Below, one piece after another: positions 8,603-20,054 of a stretch of 64,000 bases of DNA (position 1 is the first letter of the stretch; every line of letters starts with the position of its first letter). The DNA is from Lachancea kluyveri NRRL Y-12651. Its lineage: Eukaryota > Ascomycota > Saccharomycetes > Saccharomycetales > Saccharomycetaceae. The stretch is from contig CM000689.1 in NCBI GenBank assembly GCA_000149225.2, positions 992,001-1,056,000 on the forward strand, read 5' to 3'. The position numbers and the translations under genes were made by a program. A model generated the notes under the pieces. The model was not told the origin of the DNA and did no database searches. It was given only the letters and a program-made list of their open reading frames with translations.

Positions 8603-11047
8603 TTGCAAAAAAAAAAATCGAAAGAAATTTCTAGACAAATAAGATTTTTCCCACAGAAATCCGCTTGCTTACCAAATTCGCGCAGCTTCGCGAAGAGGCC
8701 TTCGAGACAAATCTGGCGGCGCCACGGGCACAGAAACGACGGGAAAATGGTGAACAGACCCCATCGATGGAACAACATGAGAATCGTTGTTTCGTTGTTA
8801 CAGTATTGGCTGTGCACAGCTGTGGGGTTTCGATTAATCTTTTTTTTTTTTGTAAATCTCGTGTCCATACTTTTGCTAAGCTGGGCCTCCTTTTTTCGAA
8901 CACACACAACATCTTCTCACCCCTTTTTGGTAATGGCACCAAAAAGGGAAGTGGGATATTGGTGTAAATTCTTCTTGGTTCTATCGAAACTTAACGGGTT
9001 TGTCTGTTTCAAAAGTACCCATTTCCGTTTTTCCCACTTGTACATACTACTTTTTCTCCGAGTTGGGTCTTTGTATAAACATTGACGTGACAACCCTGTC
9101 ATCTCTCTTGGATACGCTTTGTAAGTTTTAGCTAACCCACACACATAGAAACCGAAATGCTCTTTTGGTATCCAAAACAAACTTTGCAAAAAAGATAGAG
9201 AGAAGGGACAAACCACCAGGAAAATTAACACGACTGTTCGTCCGTCGGTCAATGCCATTGTGTATTTTGTTTTTCCTGCGCCGCGATATCCATTTACATC
9301 TACTCTTCGTCTTCAAGAAACGTTTCTGTACGTTTCTTTCATGCCATTTGGCGTTTAATTAATGCCTATCCGAATTTATTTACGTTTCTAGTCTTGTACC
9401 ATACTTTTATAAGGGCCAAGGCGAATAAACGGGCAAGGTTCACAATCTACTACAAAAAGGTGCTAGGTGTGTGGAAATATTGTAGTTCACCTGGACTAGT
9501 GAAACCCAAGTGGACTATTTTAAGAACCAAACCAAAAATTATGTCTTTGTAGCTAGATCCGTTGATTATTGTTGAGGTAACCCCGTGTATGGTTTCGGAG
9601 GGGAGAAAGAGGTACGCTTGGTCAAGTTTTCTGAGATGGATAGTCTTGGAATTTCACCCAAAAGTACCACCTTTGTTCCCCTTGGGATCGTAAAATAAAC
9701 GCCTATGAAACTTGAACTGGGTATCTCTTTTTTTTTCTAAAAGCTTGATTTTGTAATGTTATTTTCTCGATTTCATTTCTATGTTTTATGATCACAGCAT
9801 GTTTTTAGGAGCTATCAAAAGAAGGCAATATTTTTAACCACTAGAGTACATAAAACGTCGTTTAAAAATCCCCTCCTTGTCCACTTTGAGATAGAAAGAC
9901 ATTTATTACAATAAAACTTTAACATTTTTGTCTTTCTCCCCCAACTATTTTCTTTACAAGATTCTTACTATTTCGCTTTTGTTGACCTACTGAAAAAAAA
10001 AAAATACAAAATACAATACAATCTTCGAAAACTGTTTATTTTTAAGCTTATCATGGCCTATACTCGACTTTTCTGGCTTAAAGAAGGAGAAACCCCCATT
10101 AATTAAGGATTATAAAAATTGTTCACTTAGAAATCTTCTTTTTAAGAAAGCATGTTTTTTTTATGTTTCGTAGTGGAGAAAAAATGAAAAGACGAAGAAT
10201 AGTCCCTGAACATAAAAATCTTAAAGAATACATGTAGCAATGATTTCAATTTGACTTAATAAAAGGAATTAGAGTAAACTATATTCTCTTGAGATCTTTT
10301 TGCTTAGTTGAAGACTTGAGATTTTTGGTTGGAAGGAGTACTGAGATATGTAGGTCGAGGTCATAGAATAGTGCAAAACGATTGAATCGAACTGCAAGAG
10401 CAGGGCATTGGAAACCTAGTAATTGATTATAGGCGAAATAACAATAAAAAAAAATAAAATCCAAATACAGTTGACTGAATGAAAAATAGCAAGCATATTT
10501 AAACTCAATGTGCTATTCACGCAAATATTTTTACAGTTGTGAGTGTAGAAAATCCTCAGAGAAAAAAAAAACCGATTCTTTATGAAAGTGAATAAGAAGA
10601 AATTGAGGTTTATTGAAAAACACTAGAGGTTTTTACTGGAAAGTATGTAATTTAATATCCCAAAAATTATTGCTCCCATCATATACTCTTTACTGAATTG
10701 CAATGTTATAACCACCTGTGAACTTGTAAATCGTTTCAAGCCCTTTGGTCAAAAATATTCCTTTGTCTAGAAGAGACAGTAAAATACTTTACCACGCTTA
10801 CCTTTTTTAATAAGAAGGAAACTTTGTAGATATATGGGTTTCGCCATGTTTCCTCTCTAAACACCAAAATTCCGCTCTCAGTGGCCATTTTTCCTTTTCA
10901 TGATTTTCTTTTCTTGTTTTAATTCAATTCTTTTCTCTTTTTTTTCAAGTTGGTGCTATTTACAGAAAATATTTATTGTTTTTATCATCACTATAAGCCA
11001 TTGTCGAAAGCAACAGAATGCTTCTTTCTTTTTTTCTTTTTTTTCCA
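8603..11047. other. Long intergenic region without a recognised gene
   Basis: About 2.4 kb separate the ITR promoter element from the COQ1 stop. The plus strand at 8546-9085 is open for 179 codons, but its composition and low complexity do not look coding. Most of 9750-11040 is very AT-rich with homopolymer runs. A less AT-rich island at about 9400-9740 ends in a run of T and may be transcribed. CCCACACACA at 9136 and GATTTTTGG at 10320 are discussed as findings. No tRNA or conserved protein was seen. Confidence 0.6.
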
Positions 11048-12490
11048 TTATTTCCTTCTTGTTAGAATGCTGTTCGTCAAAAATTCGAGTGCAGAGCGAG
11101 CATCCGATTCTGGAAGAGTATCACGCAAATTTTTCAATGCCCTATCTCTATACTCTGTGGCTAATTCTTTAGTCTTGAAGACACCACCGAATTTTTGCAC
11201 TGCTTCTGCCGTCCTCTCAACGTCTCCTGGTTGAGAAAAGTTTCTTTGTATCAACGGACCTAGCGATGGATCCGCTTTCCAGGCATACAGCACCGGCGCA
11301 GTTGCAATGCCGAGGTCCAAATCTGCACCAGCAGGCTTCCCCAGTTCCTTAGCTGACACCGTGAAATCAAGCATATCATCCACCAGCTGAAAGCAGATGC
11401 CCAGATTCTTGCCGAATTCATAACAGTTTTCAATAACAGGGTCATTTGCACCAGATAGAACTGCTGCTGCCCTACAAGATTTTGAGATTAATGCTGCGGT
11501 TTTCAAATATGTTTTATGGAGATAATATTCAAAAGCCGTTTCAATCATTTTTTCATGAGGAATATGAGAATCCTGGGGTACTGGAACACGATAGTCATGA
11601 ACCGGGTGGATCAGTTTCGTGGAAGGTGGAGGTAAAGAGTGAGCACCATTTCCAATTGTGTCCAAGTCTGGATCAATTGCAGTGTTTTTCAGTTGCATAA
11701 ATTCACCCTCGACTAAATTTGCAATACTATTGGACACCAATTCAACAACCTCTGGGTTCCTCAGCCGTGAAATTGATACCGTCGCTCTGCCCAACAAAAA
11801 GTCACCAGCTAATACAGCCATTTTGTTTGTAAAAGCTACATTTCCGCTGGGCCTCCCTCTTCTGGCGTCAGAATGATCAATGACGTCGTCATGTAGGAGA
11901 GACGCAGTGTGAATCATTTCTACAATTTCTGCCAATCTCCTTTGTTTAGGCAAAATACCTCTCTTCTGGTCGAATTCCTTAGGAAGCGGTTCGGGACCCT
12001 TTGTCAAGGGATTCAACGGTTTGATGCCATGCAGAATATGTAAAGGAGAAATACTGCGTGCCGGATGCTGAAACAATAACGATTGCGGGGGTTTGGAGTA
12101 CACCGGGTCCTCAGGAACGTCTGTATAGTCTACTTTAATCCTGTTTCTTTCCTCGATCGGGATCTCGGACAAAGCTCTGGAAAGTAAAAGTACTAATAAC
12201 GGACGCACCTTCTTACCTTCCGCTTCGAAATAATAACCTGTCACTCTGTTCAAAGTCGGATGGCCCGAGCCCACCAATGACACAATATTCTTGGCTAGAG
12301 TATTCATCTCCTTAGAAACAAGTGATAAAGGGTTGTTCAGAAGCACATTCGGTGTAACCAGTCTAGCGGCAGTTTGCAATGCCGCGGCAAAGGACGATTT
12401 ACTACGGATTTGCATGAGAGTTGCAGTTGATTTGGAAGCACGGAGCACAGCGTATCCTCTCCCCTGAGAGATAGCAGCGGACCTCAACAT
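11048..12490 (-). CDS. COQ1: Hexaprenyl pyrophosphate synthase, mitochondrial
   Basis: Coq1 builds the polyprenyl tail of ubiquinone in mitochondria by adding isopentenyl diphosphate units. The two aspartate-rich motifs of trans-prenyltransferases are present: LLHDDVIDHSD with GRPSGNVAF after it, and FQLVDDMLDF. GKKVRPLLVLL and the conserved C-terminus SALEFLTNSILTRRK are also there. Starting at 12490 gives 480 residues (473 in S. cerevisiae) with an arginine/serine-rich presequence. The frame stays open to 12607, but that extension has no counterpart in the family. COQ1 is divergent from RER2 across about 230 bp, as in S. cerevisiae. Confidence 0.95.
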   Translation of the reverse strand: MLRSAAISQGRGYAVLRASKSTATLMQIRSKSSFAAALQTAARLVTPNVLLNNPLSLVSKEMNTLAKNIVSLVGSGHPTLNRVTGYYFEAEGKKVRPLLVLLLSRALSEIPIEERNRIKVDYTDVPEDPVYSKPPQSLLFQHPARSISPLHILHGIKPLNPLTKGPEPLPKEFDQKRGILPKQRRLAEIVEMIHTASLLHDDVIDHSDARRGRPSGNVAFTNKMAVLAGDFLLGRATVSISRLRNPEVVELVSNSIANLVEGEFMQLKNTAIDPDLDTIGNGAHSLPPPSTKLIHPVHDYRVPVPQDSHIPHEKMIETAFEYYLHKTYLKTAALISKSCRAAAVLSGANDPVIENCYEFGKNLGICFQLVDDMLDFTVSAKELGKPAGADLDLGIATAPVLYAWKADPSLGPLIQRNFSQPGDVERTAEAVQKFGGVFKTKELATEYRDRALKNLRDTLPESDARSALEFLTNSILTRRK

Positions 12491-12719
12491 GTATAAGCGA
12501 AGGGTGCGTTGGCAATGGCTGTCAGATCGAGGCGTATAGCAATCTAACAACGGTCCCCTGCCCAACAAAGTTTTTTGCTTCGTTTCTTCGCCTTTGGCTA
12601 TTTCCAAAACAGTTGGTGCCGGGTAACTTAAGCCTTCGGATGGCCTAAAAGCTTGAACGGTTGATCTGAACGACCAGTTGCTTTAAACTTCCAGACTAAG
12701 AATTAAACACCATTAGCGC

Positions 12720-13595
12720 ATGTTTGATACCAGCACATTTCCAGGTTATTCTCAAACTTTGGAACTTGTAAAAAACACATTTGCCAGGATCATTGCATCC
12801 TCGGATCGTGTACCGCAACATGTTGCATTCATCATGGACGGAAACAGAAGGTATGCCAAGAGGCATCACATAGAGGTTAAAGAAGGCCATAATGCAGGCT
12901 TCCTAAGTATGAGCAAGGTGTTGGAACTGTGTTATGAAACTGGTGTAAAAACTGCAACCGTCTACGCCTTTTCTATAGAGAACTTCAAAAGAAGCTCCTT
13001 TGAAGTCAACTGGCTGATGGATCTAGCTAGGGAGCGAATCAGACAAATTGTTCAAAACGGCGAGATGGCAGAAAAATATGGCATACGAATTAGAGTGATC
13101 GGCGATCGTTCTCTGCTGCCAAAGGATGTGATCGACGAGATCGAACGTGCAGAGAGTATAACACGTGACAACACACGAGCCGTGTTAAACGTCTGTTTCC
13201 CTTATACCGGTAGAGAAGAGATTATCCACTCAGTCAAAGCCGTTATTTCTCAGGTTCAAAACCAAGATTACCCAGCCGAAGCTATCGATGAAAGGAAAAT
13301 AGATGATAACTTGTATACTGCGGGTTTACCACCTGTAGAACTTTTGATCAGAACCAGTGGGATTACCAGGCTGAGCGATTTTTTGATATGGCAACTTAGT
13401 AAAAAAGGTGTTGTCATAGAATTCTTGGATTGTTTATGGCCAGAGTTTGGACCGATCAAGATGGCCTGGATATTGTTGAAATTCGCATTTGGAAAGACAT
13501 TTTCGACAAAAGAGCATCACTTGGAAGAATATGATGAGGAGGATCAAGTAGAGAGTACAAGAGCTGAAAGTTACGACACGAAGAAAGGTAGGTGA
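12720..13595 (+). CDS. RER2: Cis-prenyltransferase (dehydrodolichyl diphosphate synthase)
   Basis: Rer2 extends farnesyl diphosphate to dehydrodolichyl diphosphate at the endoplasmic reticulum, supplying dolichol for glycosylation and GPI anchors. The 291-residue product has the UPP-synthase signatures in order: [15 protein letters not shown] (catalytic aspartate and P-loop-like region), the [10 protein letters not shown] block, [27 protein letters not shown] and the [10 protein letters not shown] end motif. Length agrees with the 286 residues in S. cerevisiae. An acidic tail follows the domain. GPI18, a dolichol-phosphate-mannose user, lies 6 kb away. Confidence 0.96.
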   Translation: MFDTSTFPGYSQTLELVKNTFARIIASSDRVPQHVAFIMDGNRRYAKRHHIEVKEGHNAGFLSMSKVLELCYETGVKTATVYAFSIENFKRSSFEVNWLMDLARERIRQIVQNGEMAEKYGIRIRVIGDRSLLPKDVIDEIERAESITRDNTRAVLNVCFPYTGREEIIHSVKAVISQVQNQDYPAEAIDERKIDDNLYTAGLPPVELLIRTSGITRLSDFLIWQLSKKGVVIEFLDCLWPEFGPIKMAWILLKFAFGKTFSTKEHHLEEYDEEDQVESTRAESYDTKKGR

Positions 13596-13779
13596 AAATC
13601 CATGATCCTCAGACAGAGCTCAATTGTATACTACCATAAAGAGGCATATAGACCCAAAAACGAAAACGAGAGAAGAGAGACAAAAAAAAAAATCTATTCG
13701 TTACGATGTATATATAATTTACATACGCTATTTTAGCATTTCTTGCTCAGTTATGCAAACACTTCTAGAACTTCTTGGT

Positions 13780-14382
13780 TTAATTCTTGTTTAGGCCTTG
13801 AGCCTTTTCAAATTCTGCCTTGAATTTATCAGCGTTTTCCTTGTTACCAAATCTGATGGCGAAGGTGAAGGCTTCTGGCCCACCTTCAGCCACATCAGCA
13901 GTACAAGAGTAAACCCAAGATCTGTCGGAACCAACATTTGGCTTCAAGACGTATTCTGGAGAAATGAAATGGTTGGCGCAAACCTTTAAAGTTTTATCTC
14001 TTCTCATCAATAGTCTGACTTTTTTAGTTTCCTTATTTTGCAAGAATTTGACATCACCAGTACCTCTTTCCTTCCATTCCTTGGCCTCTGCATCGAATCT
14101 GAACAACTTGGCTCTAACTTTAAACATAACTTCTTCATCTTCTTCCATCGTTTTGACTTCGACCTTTTCTAAAGTAACAACAGGTTCAAAATGAACATCT
14201 GGTGACTCAGGAGCTTCCTCTGCATCTTTTTTCTCCTCCTTCTTGGGTTCTTCTTTCTCTTCTTCTTCTTCTTTCTTTTCGGCCTTCTTACCTCCAAACA
14301 TGGAAAAGACGGCGGAAGTTGGTGGCTTGGCGGTCTCTTCCTTCTTTTGTTCAACTGGCTTAGTGACGGTTTCCTCAGACAT
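13780..14382 (-). CDS. YRB1: Ran-binding protein 1
   Basis: Yrb1 binds Ran-GTP (Gsp1) in the cytoplasm and stimulates GTP hydrolysis with the RanGAP Rna1, completing nuclear transport cycles. The 200-residue product (201 in S. cerevisiae) has an acidic, lysine/glutamate-rich N-terminal third. It is followed by a RanBD1 domain: [53 protein letters not shown] and the [18 protein letters not shown] end. It shares a 226-bp divergent promoter with the trehalase gene, the same pairing as YRB1-NTH1 on S. cerevisiae chromosome IV. Confidence 0.96.
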   Translation of the reverse strand: MSEETVTKPVEQKKEETAKPPTSAVFSMFGGKKAEKKEEEEEKEEPKKEEKKDAEEAPESPDVHFEPVVTLEKVEVKTMEEDEEVMFKVRAKLFRFDAEAKEWKERGTGDVKFLQNKETKKVRLLMRRDKTLKVCANHFISPEYVLKPNVGSDRSWVYSCTADVAEGGPEAFTFAIRFGNKENADKFKAEFEKAQGLNKN

Positions 14383-14608
14383 CTTTAATATCTACCTCTG
14401 CAGGTTTTGTTTTGTTGTTGGAGAGTTACAGAAACGTAAATTCTCAGATTTGCCACTCGATTGAAAATTTTTTGTTTCTGTCACACACGGAGTCATTATA
14501 TACGTATTTCATCCGACACCCTTTAAAACCTTGCAATATGTAAAGGATAGTTCTCCTAGTACTGCCAACAGCGAGAACAATAACAGGTACCTCTCTAAGC
14601 AGCTCAAC

Positions 14609-16849
14609 ATGACTACTAGAACCAGCAATAGTTCGTCTGGGCGTCATAGGAGAACATCCTCATTGGAAGAGTTTAATGATCCCTTTTCAACGCCCGAAAT
14701 CTACTACGGTCCGACTACCGACCCCCAAAAACAGCCAAAGCCCACAAAGTTTACTAGGACCAGGACTATGAGTATTATTGGTAACGTATCTAAATTTAAG
14801 CTGGATTTGGATAATCAGGTACCTTTGAGAAGACGTGGCTCCGAAGATGATTCTTACTTGAGTAGCAAGGGCCATCGTAAGTTCTTTATCGAAGATGTCG
14901 ATAATACCTTGAAGGAGTTGTTGGCAAGTGAGGATACGGATGGCAACTACCAGATTACCATTGAAGACACTGGCCCTAAAGTTATTAAAGTTGGTACTTT
15001 TAACTCTAATGGCTACAAACATGTCAACATCAGAGGCACCTATATGCTTTCAAATTTGTTGCAAGAGTTAACCCTTGCAAAGCATTTTGGCAGAAAGCAG
15101 ATTATTCTAGATGAGGCGCGTCTAAATGAAAACCCAGTTAGTAGGCTTTCCCGGCTAATCTCAACCCAATTTTGGAACTCCTTAACTAGGAGAATTGACT
15201 ACCACAATATCGCTACAATCGCTCTTGACACTAAGATTGATAAGCCTGGTGCAAAGAATCCAAGAGTGTATGTCCCTTATGATTGTGCTGACCAATATGA
15301 GTTCTTTGTTCAAGTTTCACAGATGGATCCCTCGTTACATTTGGAAGTCGAATACTTACCAAAAGACATCACTCCGGAATACGTCAAGTCTTTGAACGAC
15401 AAACCGGGCTTGCTAGCATTGGCTATGGAGAAACATATGGATCCTGCAACAGGTGAAGAAACCATGATTGGCTACCCTTACGCAGTTCCCGGCGGTAGAT
15501 TTAATGAGTTGTACGGTTGGGATTCGTATATGATGGCTTTAGGACTGTTAGAAAACAACAAGCTTGACGTTTCTCGTGGGATGGTGGAGAACTTTTTGTT
15601 TGAAATCGATCATTACGGAAAGATTTTGAATGCTAACAGAAGTTACTACCTCTGTAGGTCCCAACCACCATTCTTAACGGATATGGCTTTAAAAGTCTTT
15701 GAAAAGATTGGCGGCGACTCTAATCCGACAGCCATTGATTTTTTGAAAAGATCCTTTAAGTCAGCGATAAAGGAGTACAAAAACGTTTGGGTTTCTAAAC
15801 CAAGATACGATGAGAAAACCGGTTTTTCTTGTTACCATCCAGACGGGATAGGTATCCCTCCAGAGACTGAACCTGACCATTTTGATCCAATTTTGAAAGG
15901 GTACGCTGAAAAGTACAACGTTACGATTGACGAATTTAGAGACCTTTACAATGATGGAAAAGTTTATGAACCGGAGCTGGATGAGTTCTTTCTGCATGAC
16001 CGCGGGGTAAGAGAGAGTGGACATGACACTACTTACCGTTTTGAAGGCGTTTGTGCTTACCTGGCTACCATTGATTTGAACACTTTGTTGTACAAGTACG
16101 AGATAGACATCGCGTATGTTGTTGAGAAGTATTTTGATGATGAATGCACGGACTATAACGGCGAAAAGACCAACTCTTCGTATTGGCGAGCACTTGCTCA
16201 AAAAAGGAAAGAAAATGTCATTAAATATATGTGGGATGAAAAGACTGGGTTCTTTTACGACTATAATGTTCATATCGAGAAAAGAACTACCTACGAATCT
16301 GTGACAACTTTTATGGCATTGTGGGCGGGTCTAGCCACTCCAGAGCAAGCAAAACGGATGGTTGAAAAAGCTTTACCAAAACTAGAAATGCTTGGCGGGC
16401 TTGTCGCATGTACTGAAAAATCTAGAGGCCAAATCACCATCGACAGGCCCAACAGACAATGGGACTACCCATATGGTTGGGCACCTCACCAAATCTTGGC
16501 TTGGGTCGGTCTAGAAAAGTACGGTTTTGCTGGTGAAACTCGAAGGCTAGCATACAGGTGGCTATATCTAATGACCAAAGCATTTGTGGATTATAACGGT
16601 ATTGTGGTGGAGAAGTACGATGTTACTAGAGGCACCGATCCCCATAGGGTTAATGCTGAATATGGTAACCAGGGCGCGGATTTTAAGGGTGTTGCTACAG
16701 AAGGTTTCGGCTGGGTGAATGCCAGTTACGTACTTGGGTTAAAGTATATGAACAACCATGCCAGAAGAGCATTGGGTACATGTACTCCGCCCAGCGATTT
16801 CTTTAGGAGCTTGAAACCAGATGAATTGGAAACTTATGCTTTGAATTAA
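14609..16849 (+). CDS. NTH1: Neutral trehalase
   Basis: This enzyme hydrolyses cytosolic trehalose to two glucose molecules. It is a GH37 member of 746 residues (751 in S. cerevisiae Nth1). Visible parts are an N-terminal tail with PKA/14-3-3 type sites (RRTSS, RTRTMS, RRRGS), a calcium-binding loop [12 protein letters not shown], the trehalase signature [16 protein letters not shown], and the second signature [12 protein letters not shown] with the catalytic region after it. The frame is open from 14531, but the first ATG that matches the family N-terminus is at 14609. A species with one undoubled region would have a single trehalase, equal to both NTH1 and NTH2. Confidence 0.95.
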   Translation: MTTRTSNSSSGRHRRTSSLEEFNDPFSTPEIYYGPTTDPQKQPKPTKFTRTRTMSIIGNVSKFKLDLDNQVPLRRRGSEDDSYLSSKGHRKFFIEDVDNTLKELLASEDTDGNYQITIEDTGPKVIKVGTFNSNGYKHVNIRGTYMLSNLLQELTLAKHFGRKQIILDEARLNENPVSRLSRLISTQFWNSLTRRIDYHNIATIALDTKIDKPGAKNPRVYVPYDCADQYEFFVQVSQMDPSLHLEVEYLPKDITPEYVKSLNDKPGLLALAMEKHMDPATGEETMIGYPYAVPGGRFNELYGWDSYMMALGLLENNKLDVSRGMVENFLFEIDHYGKILNANRSYYLCRSQPPFLTDMALKVFEKIGGDSNPTAIDFLKRSFKSAIKEYKNVWVSKPRYDEKTGFSCYHPDGIGIPPETEPDHFDPILKGYAEKYNVTIDEFRDLYNDGKVYEPELDEFFLHDRGVRESGHDTTYRFEGVCAYLATIDLNTLLYKYEIDIAYVVEKYFDDECTDYNGEKTNSSYWRALAQKRKENVIKYMWDEKTGFFYDYNVHIEKRTTYESVTTFMALWAGLATPEQAKRMVEKALPKLEMLGGLVACTEKSRGQITIDRPNRQWDYPYGWAPHQILAWVGLEKYGFAGETRRLAYRWLYLMTKAFVDYNGIVVEKYDVTRGTDPHRVNAEYGNQGADFKGVATEGFGWVNASYVLGLKYMNNHARRALGTCTPPSDFFRSLKPDELETYALN

Positions 16850-17327
16850 GGTTTAACTAAGTTATTTAATTAAGATCTACTTAAATATTATTACTAGAAG
16901 GGAATAAAAATTGGACATGCCAGCTTTGAAAATTTAAACAATGTAAGATCAAAGCTTCCCATGTTAAATTTTTATTCAATTAAATCACTTGAGGAAAAAC
17001 CATCGAGTTGGACTACTGTCACGTACATTTCTTATGGTGTATTTTATTATTGGTGTCTGTTACCCCTGAAATTCTACATATTACGTTCTGAAACTTTGAA
17101 AGCTTAAAAAAAAGAAGATTTTCGATATTCTCAGCGGATTAACATAGATAGGAGCGACTTTAATATAAATAGGGATAAATGAGTGAATTAGGCTCAAGAA
17201 CTTTAGAGACTCTCAACGACATTTTTTGTGAAGTTATATACTACCGCATAAACCGGGCTAAAACAAAAAAAAAAAGAAAGAACTTGTAAACAGTTATTTG
17301 CTTGTAAAAAATCATCTGCAAAAACAC
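16850..17327. other. Pericentromeric AT-rich spacer
   Basis: No gene, tRNA or repeat is recognisable between the trehalase stop and the centromere. The same is true on the other side from 17525 to the ECM15 promoter (18600). Confidence 0.6.
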
Positions 17328-17524
17328 GTTAAATACTTTCGGAAAACTAAAACTTAAAAATTTCTTCAAGAATATGTATTGTTTTACAAACTAAGAAAAC
17401 TAGTTAAAGAAGTATATTTTTATTTATTTAAAGCTAAATAATTTAGCTTAGAGGAACTATTTATATAATCAAAAATAAAATAAAACTTTTAAAGCCATTG
17501 AAAACTAATAATTTTGATCACGTG
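17328..17524 (-). other. Point centromere (CDEIII-CDEII-CDEI)
   Basis: The minus strand has a CDEIII element at 17354-17328. It contains the full TTTCCGAAA core, preceded by AGTTTTAGT, which differs at two bases from the yeast consensus TGTTTWTGN. A Cbf1-type CDEI, ATCACGTG, lies at 17517-17524. Between them, 162 bp are about 83% AT by hand count, as expected for CDEII. The CDEI octamer reads on the plus strand, but its CACGTG core is palindromic. The site lies between the trehalase gene and ECM15, exactly where CEN2 lies in S. cerevisiae (NTH2-ECM15). The CDEII is about twice the S. cerevisiae length and close to the 161-164 bp known for Kluyveromyces lactis. Confidence 0.85.
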
Positions 17525-18600
17525 CTATGAGTGATCACCTTTTTTTTTTTACTTTACGTGGAAATAATAGTTTATTATGGAGTTTGAACTCATTTATTGT
17601 AATTAATCATTACGTGAGCCTAGTCCATATCTGTCTAGTACCAAAATCAGGAAAGAAGTCCGGTGACTACTTTTGTTCTTTTCCCACCCATGGTTTGTCA
17701 AATAATTATTAACCGTCCCATTTACTTGATAAAAATGTTCATGCAGAGATGATACAGTTTTTTAAATATCTGCTTTCAGTGTCGTCAAAATTTCCTCTGG
17801 AAGAAGACAAAGATGAAAATGTGGGCTTTAATTAAGGTCTTTTAACGCTTTCTTATACTTCGTCTATAAGGTAAATAATGATACTTCTCAGTAAGAAGTA
17901 CTGCAAACATTAATGTAAAATGATTACATTTAGTTCACTCGTCCAATTAAACTGAGGCCAAAAGAGTATTTTGGTTGGTTTTGGGTAGCGCATACTACCT
18001 TTTCTTGTAAAGCTTTTGTTTAATTCTATTATAACTGTCATGATGAGTCGAGTTTTGATACAAGTGTTGACTTAATTACATATTGTACCAATGGGTTTGA
18101 ACCTTTTAATTTACTTCTCAGCAGTTGAAGTGGTTTATAAGCATAGCTTGCAGCTCTAAAACATTCAGATGACGTGCTCTTCTCATCCATATTTAAGAGT
18201 TGAGAATTCTTACTTGTCTCTTTTTCACCCGTACAATATATATTTTATCCGGATAATGAGTAATTTGGATTTCCATGGCATAATTATATAAAGATGAGTG
18301 AAAAACAAATAAAATGTTACAGTTATAAAAGATCAGAGAGAGGATGAGACTTTAAAACAATCGCGCGATTACGCACAATCAAGTGTTTCATTATCTGAAT
18401 TTAAACGTATTCATCTAACTGATGGGTGCAGAATCCTTATAGTCTGTGTTTCTGAAATACGTGATTATAGCATACGTAAATAGTGACAATAATTTGGATT
18501 GGAAAAGCGATGCCGAGAAGGGGGAGAGAGTTAAGGAGCCTATACATGTATAAGAGAATTCTAGCTTAGAGTATCAAATACAAAAACAAAGAATTAGAAA

Positions 18601-18985
18601 ATGGCTAAGATTAGTTGTCTAGCAGACGTTTGTACGGTCCCAGTAAGTCTTATTTTTTCTTTTATAGGCATCTGTGTCTATGATTATAACCTACTAACTT
18701 GAGGCAATACAGATTGGTACCGGCTCACCAAGTATTTCTGACTTCGTTGCAAAAATTGAGGGCAAAATCCGTGAGAGCCACTTGACAAGTACTTTACATA
18801 GTGCTGGTACCACAATCGAGGGTCCCTGGGATGAGGTGATGGCTTTGATTGGCGAACTACACGAGTATGCTCACTCCCTAGGCTACTTGAGAGTTCACAC
18901 CGACATAAGAGTTGGTAGTAGAATCGACAAGGAACAGACGGCCAAGGACAAAATCGATGCTGTCTTGAGAAAGCTAGAAAATTAA
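18601..18985 (+). CDS. ECM15: Ecm15/MTH1187 (YkoF-like thiamine-binding) protein, one intron
   Basis: The product is the small conserved Ecm15 protein of the MTH1187/YkoF family, probably thiamine-binding. Its cellular role is not well defined. Exon 1 (18601-18642) encodes 14 residues and exon 2 (18713-18985) the rest, including [33 protein letters not shown] and [14 protein letters not shown]. The total is 104 residues, as in S. cerevisiae. The 70-bp intron has GTAAGT at its start, a perfect TACTAAC branch site at 18692-18698 and ends in TACAG at 18712. As I remember it, the S. cerevisiae gene has no intron. Splicing is inferred, but the spliced protein matches across the joint. Confidence 0.93.
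18643..18712 (+). other. ECM15: Intron of ECM15
   Basis: This is a 70-bp spliceosomal intron with GTAAGT donor, TACTAAC branch point and TACAG acceptor. Joining the flanks gives VCTVP-IGTGS, which fits the family alignment. Confidence 0.92.
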
Positions 18986-19162
18986 GTAATTAATTCCTTT
19001 TTTAAAGATTCAATTGCTATATCTAATATACAAAACTTTGTTGTGAGTTTACCCTATTAAAAAAAAACCCATTTCGGTAATAATACATAAACAAAGAAAA
19101 ACAACCAAAGACCTTTCGATGTTTCTTAATGATCAACACATAAGAATTCACGAGGAATTTGC

Positions 19163-19558
19163 TTAAGCTTGAGTGGAGGAAGAGTACTTGGTGACAGCTC
19201 TAGTACCTTCAGAGACGGCGTGCTTGGCCAATTCACCTGGCAAGATCAATCTAACGGCAGTTTGAATTTCTCTAGCAGAGATGGTAGACTTCTTGTTGTA
19301 AGCAGCCAATTTAGAAGCCTCAGAAGCGATTCTTTCAAAGATATCGTTAACAAAAGAGTTCAAAATAGACATGGACTTTTGGGAAATACCAGTGTCTGGA
19401 TGAGTTTGCTTCAAAACCTTGTAAATGTAGGAAGAGTAAGTTTCCTTTCTAGCCTTGGTTCTCTTCTTAGTACTGTCGACAGAAGCAGTCTTCTTGGCAG
19501 CAGGTTTCTTTTCAGCTGGGGCTTTGGAGGCAGGTTTCTTTTCAGCTTTTGGGGCCAT
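19163..19558 (-). CDS. HTB2: Histone H2B
   Basis: This is a core histone that pairs with H2A in the nucleosome. The 131-residue product has the lysine/alanine-rich tail followed by the H2B fold: [33 protein letters not shown] and [33 protein letters not shown]. The lysine of AVTKYSSS is the Bre1 ubiquitination site. The frame extends three codons to an ATG at 19567, but the start at 19558 gives the usual yeast length. It is divergent from the H2A gene, with a shared 496-bp promoter. The name follows the S. cerevisiae copy next to ECM15. Confidence 0.97.
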   Translation of the reverse strand: MAPKAEKKPASKAPAEKKPAAKKTASVDSTKKRTKARKETYSSYIYKVLKQTHPDTGISQKSMSILNSFVNDIFERIASEASKLAAYNKKSTISAREIQTAVRLILPGELAKHAVSEGTRAVTKYSSSTQA

Positions 19559-19734
19559 TTTCGTCAAATAAAGTTATTATTGGGTGGTATTAGCAACAGA
19601 ACACAAAGTCAATTATAAATCAATTCTTGAGCAATCATGTATTTCTCATTTATATATCTTTTCAATTGACAGATGCACACATATCGATACGCGTCCCCAC
19701 GCAGAAGGGGATGAGAGACACGAATTGCTATTTG

Positions 19735-19898
19735 GCGAAAACTTTGGAACGCCATGTGTGCCATAGATTTCACATCTGTCTAAGAAATTTCCGCAGGGAG
19801 GTCGACCGCGAAAAAATCGGTCTTAAGGCTGTGCCAAAAAATACCCACTGTACCAGATTTTTCGCGCTTTTTATTCTCTCCCGCGAAGAAACTGGCAC
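19735..19898 (-). promoter_or_regulatory. Spt10-type histone UAS elements
   Basis: Three similar elements read on the minus strand between HTB and HTA. That at 19735-19750 matches the Spt10 consensus GTTCC-N6-TTCNC perfectly. The one at 19883-19898 has one mismatch. The one starting at 19808 keeps only the TTCGC half well. Their starts are 73 and 75 bp apart. In S. cerevisiae such elements drive S-phase histone transcription. Confidence 0.6.
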
Positions 19899-20054
19899 GC
19901 GCAAGACATGTCGCGTTATATCGTTTGCCAGTAAAATAATGATAAATATATAAACAGGTAGCAGATATGTTAGAAAGTTACTGATAATTCCTGGATTTAC
20001 CAGCCGCAAATTTTTGCATATCTTTAACAGAAACTAATACTATATTAAGAAATA

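Noticed and set aside
8546-9085. 179-codon open frame on the plus strand upstream of ITR
   Set aside because: Low-complexity aromatic and serine stretches, several competing frames on both strands, no family resemblance, and it overlaps the UASINO element.
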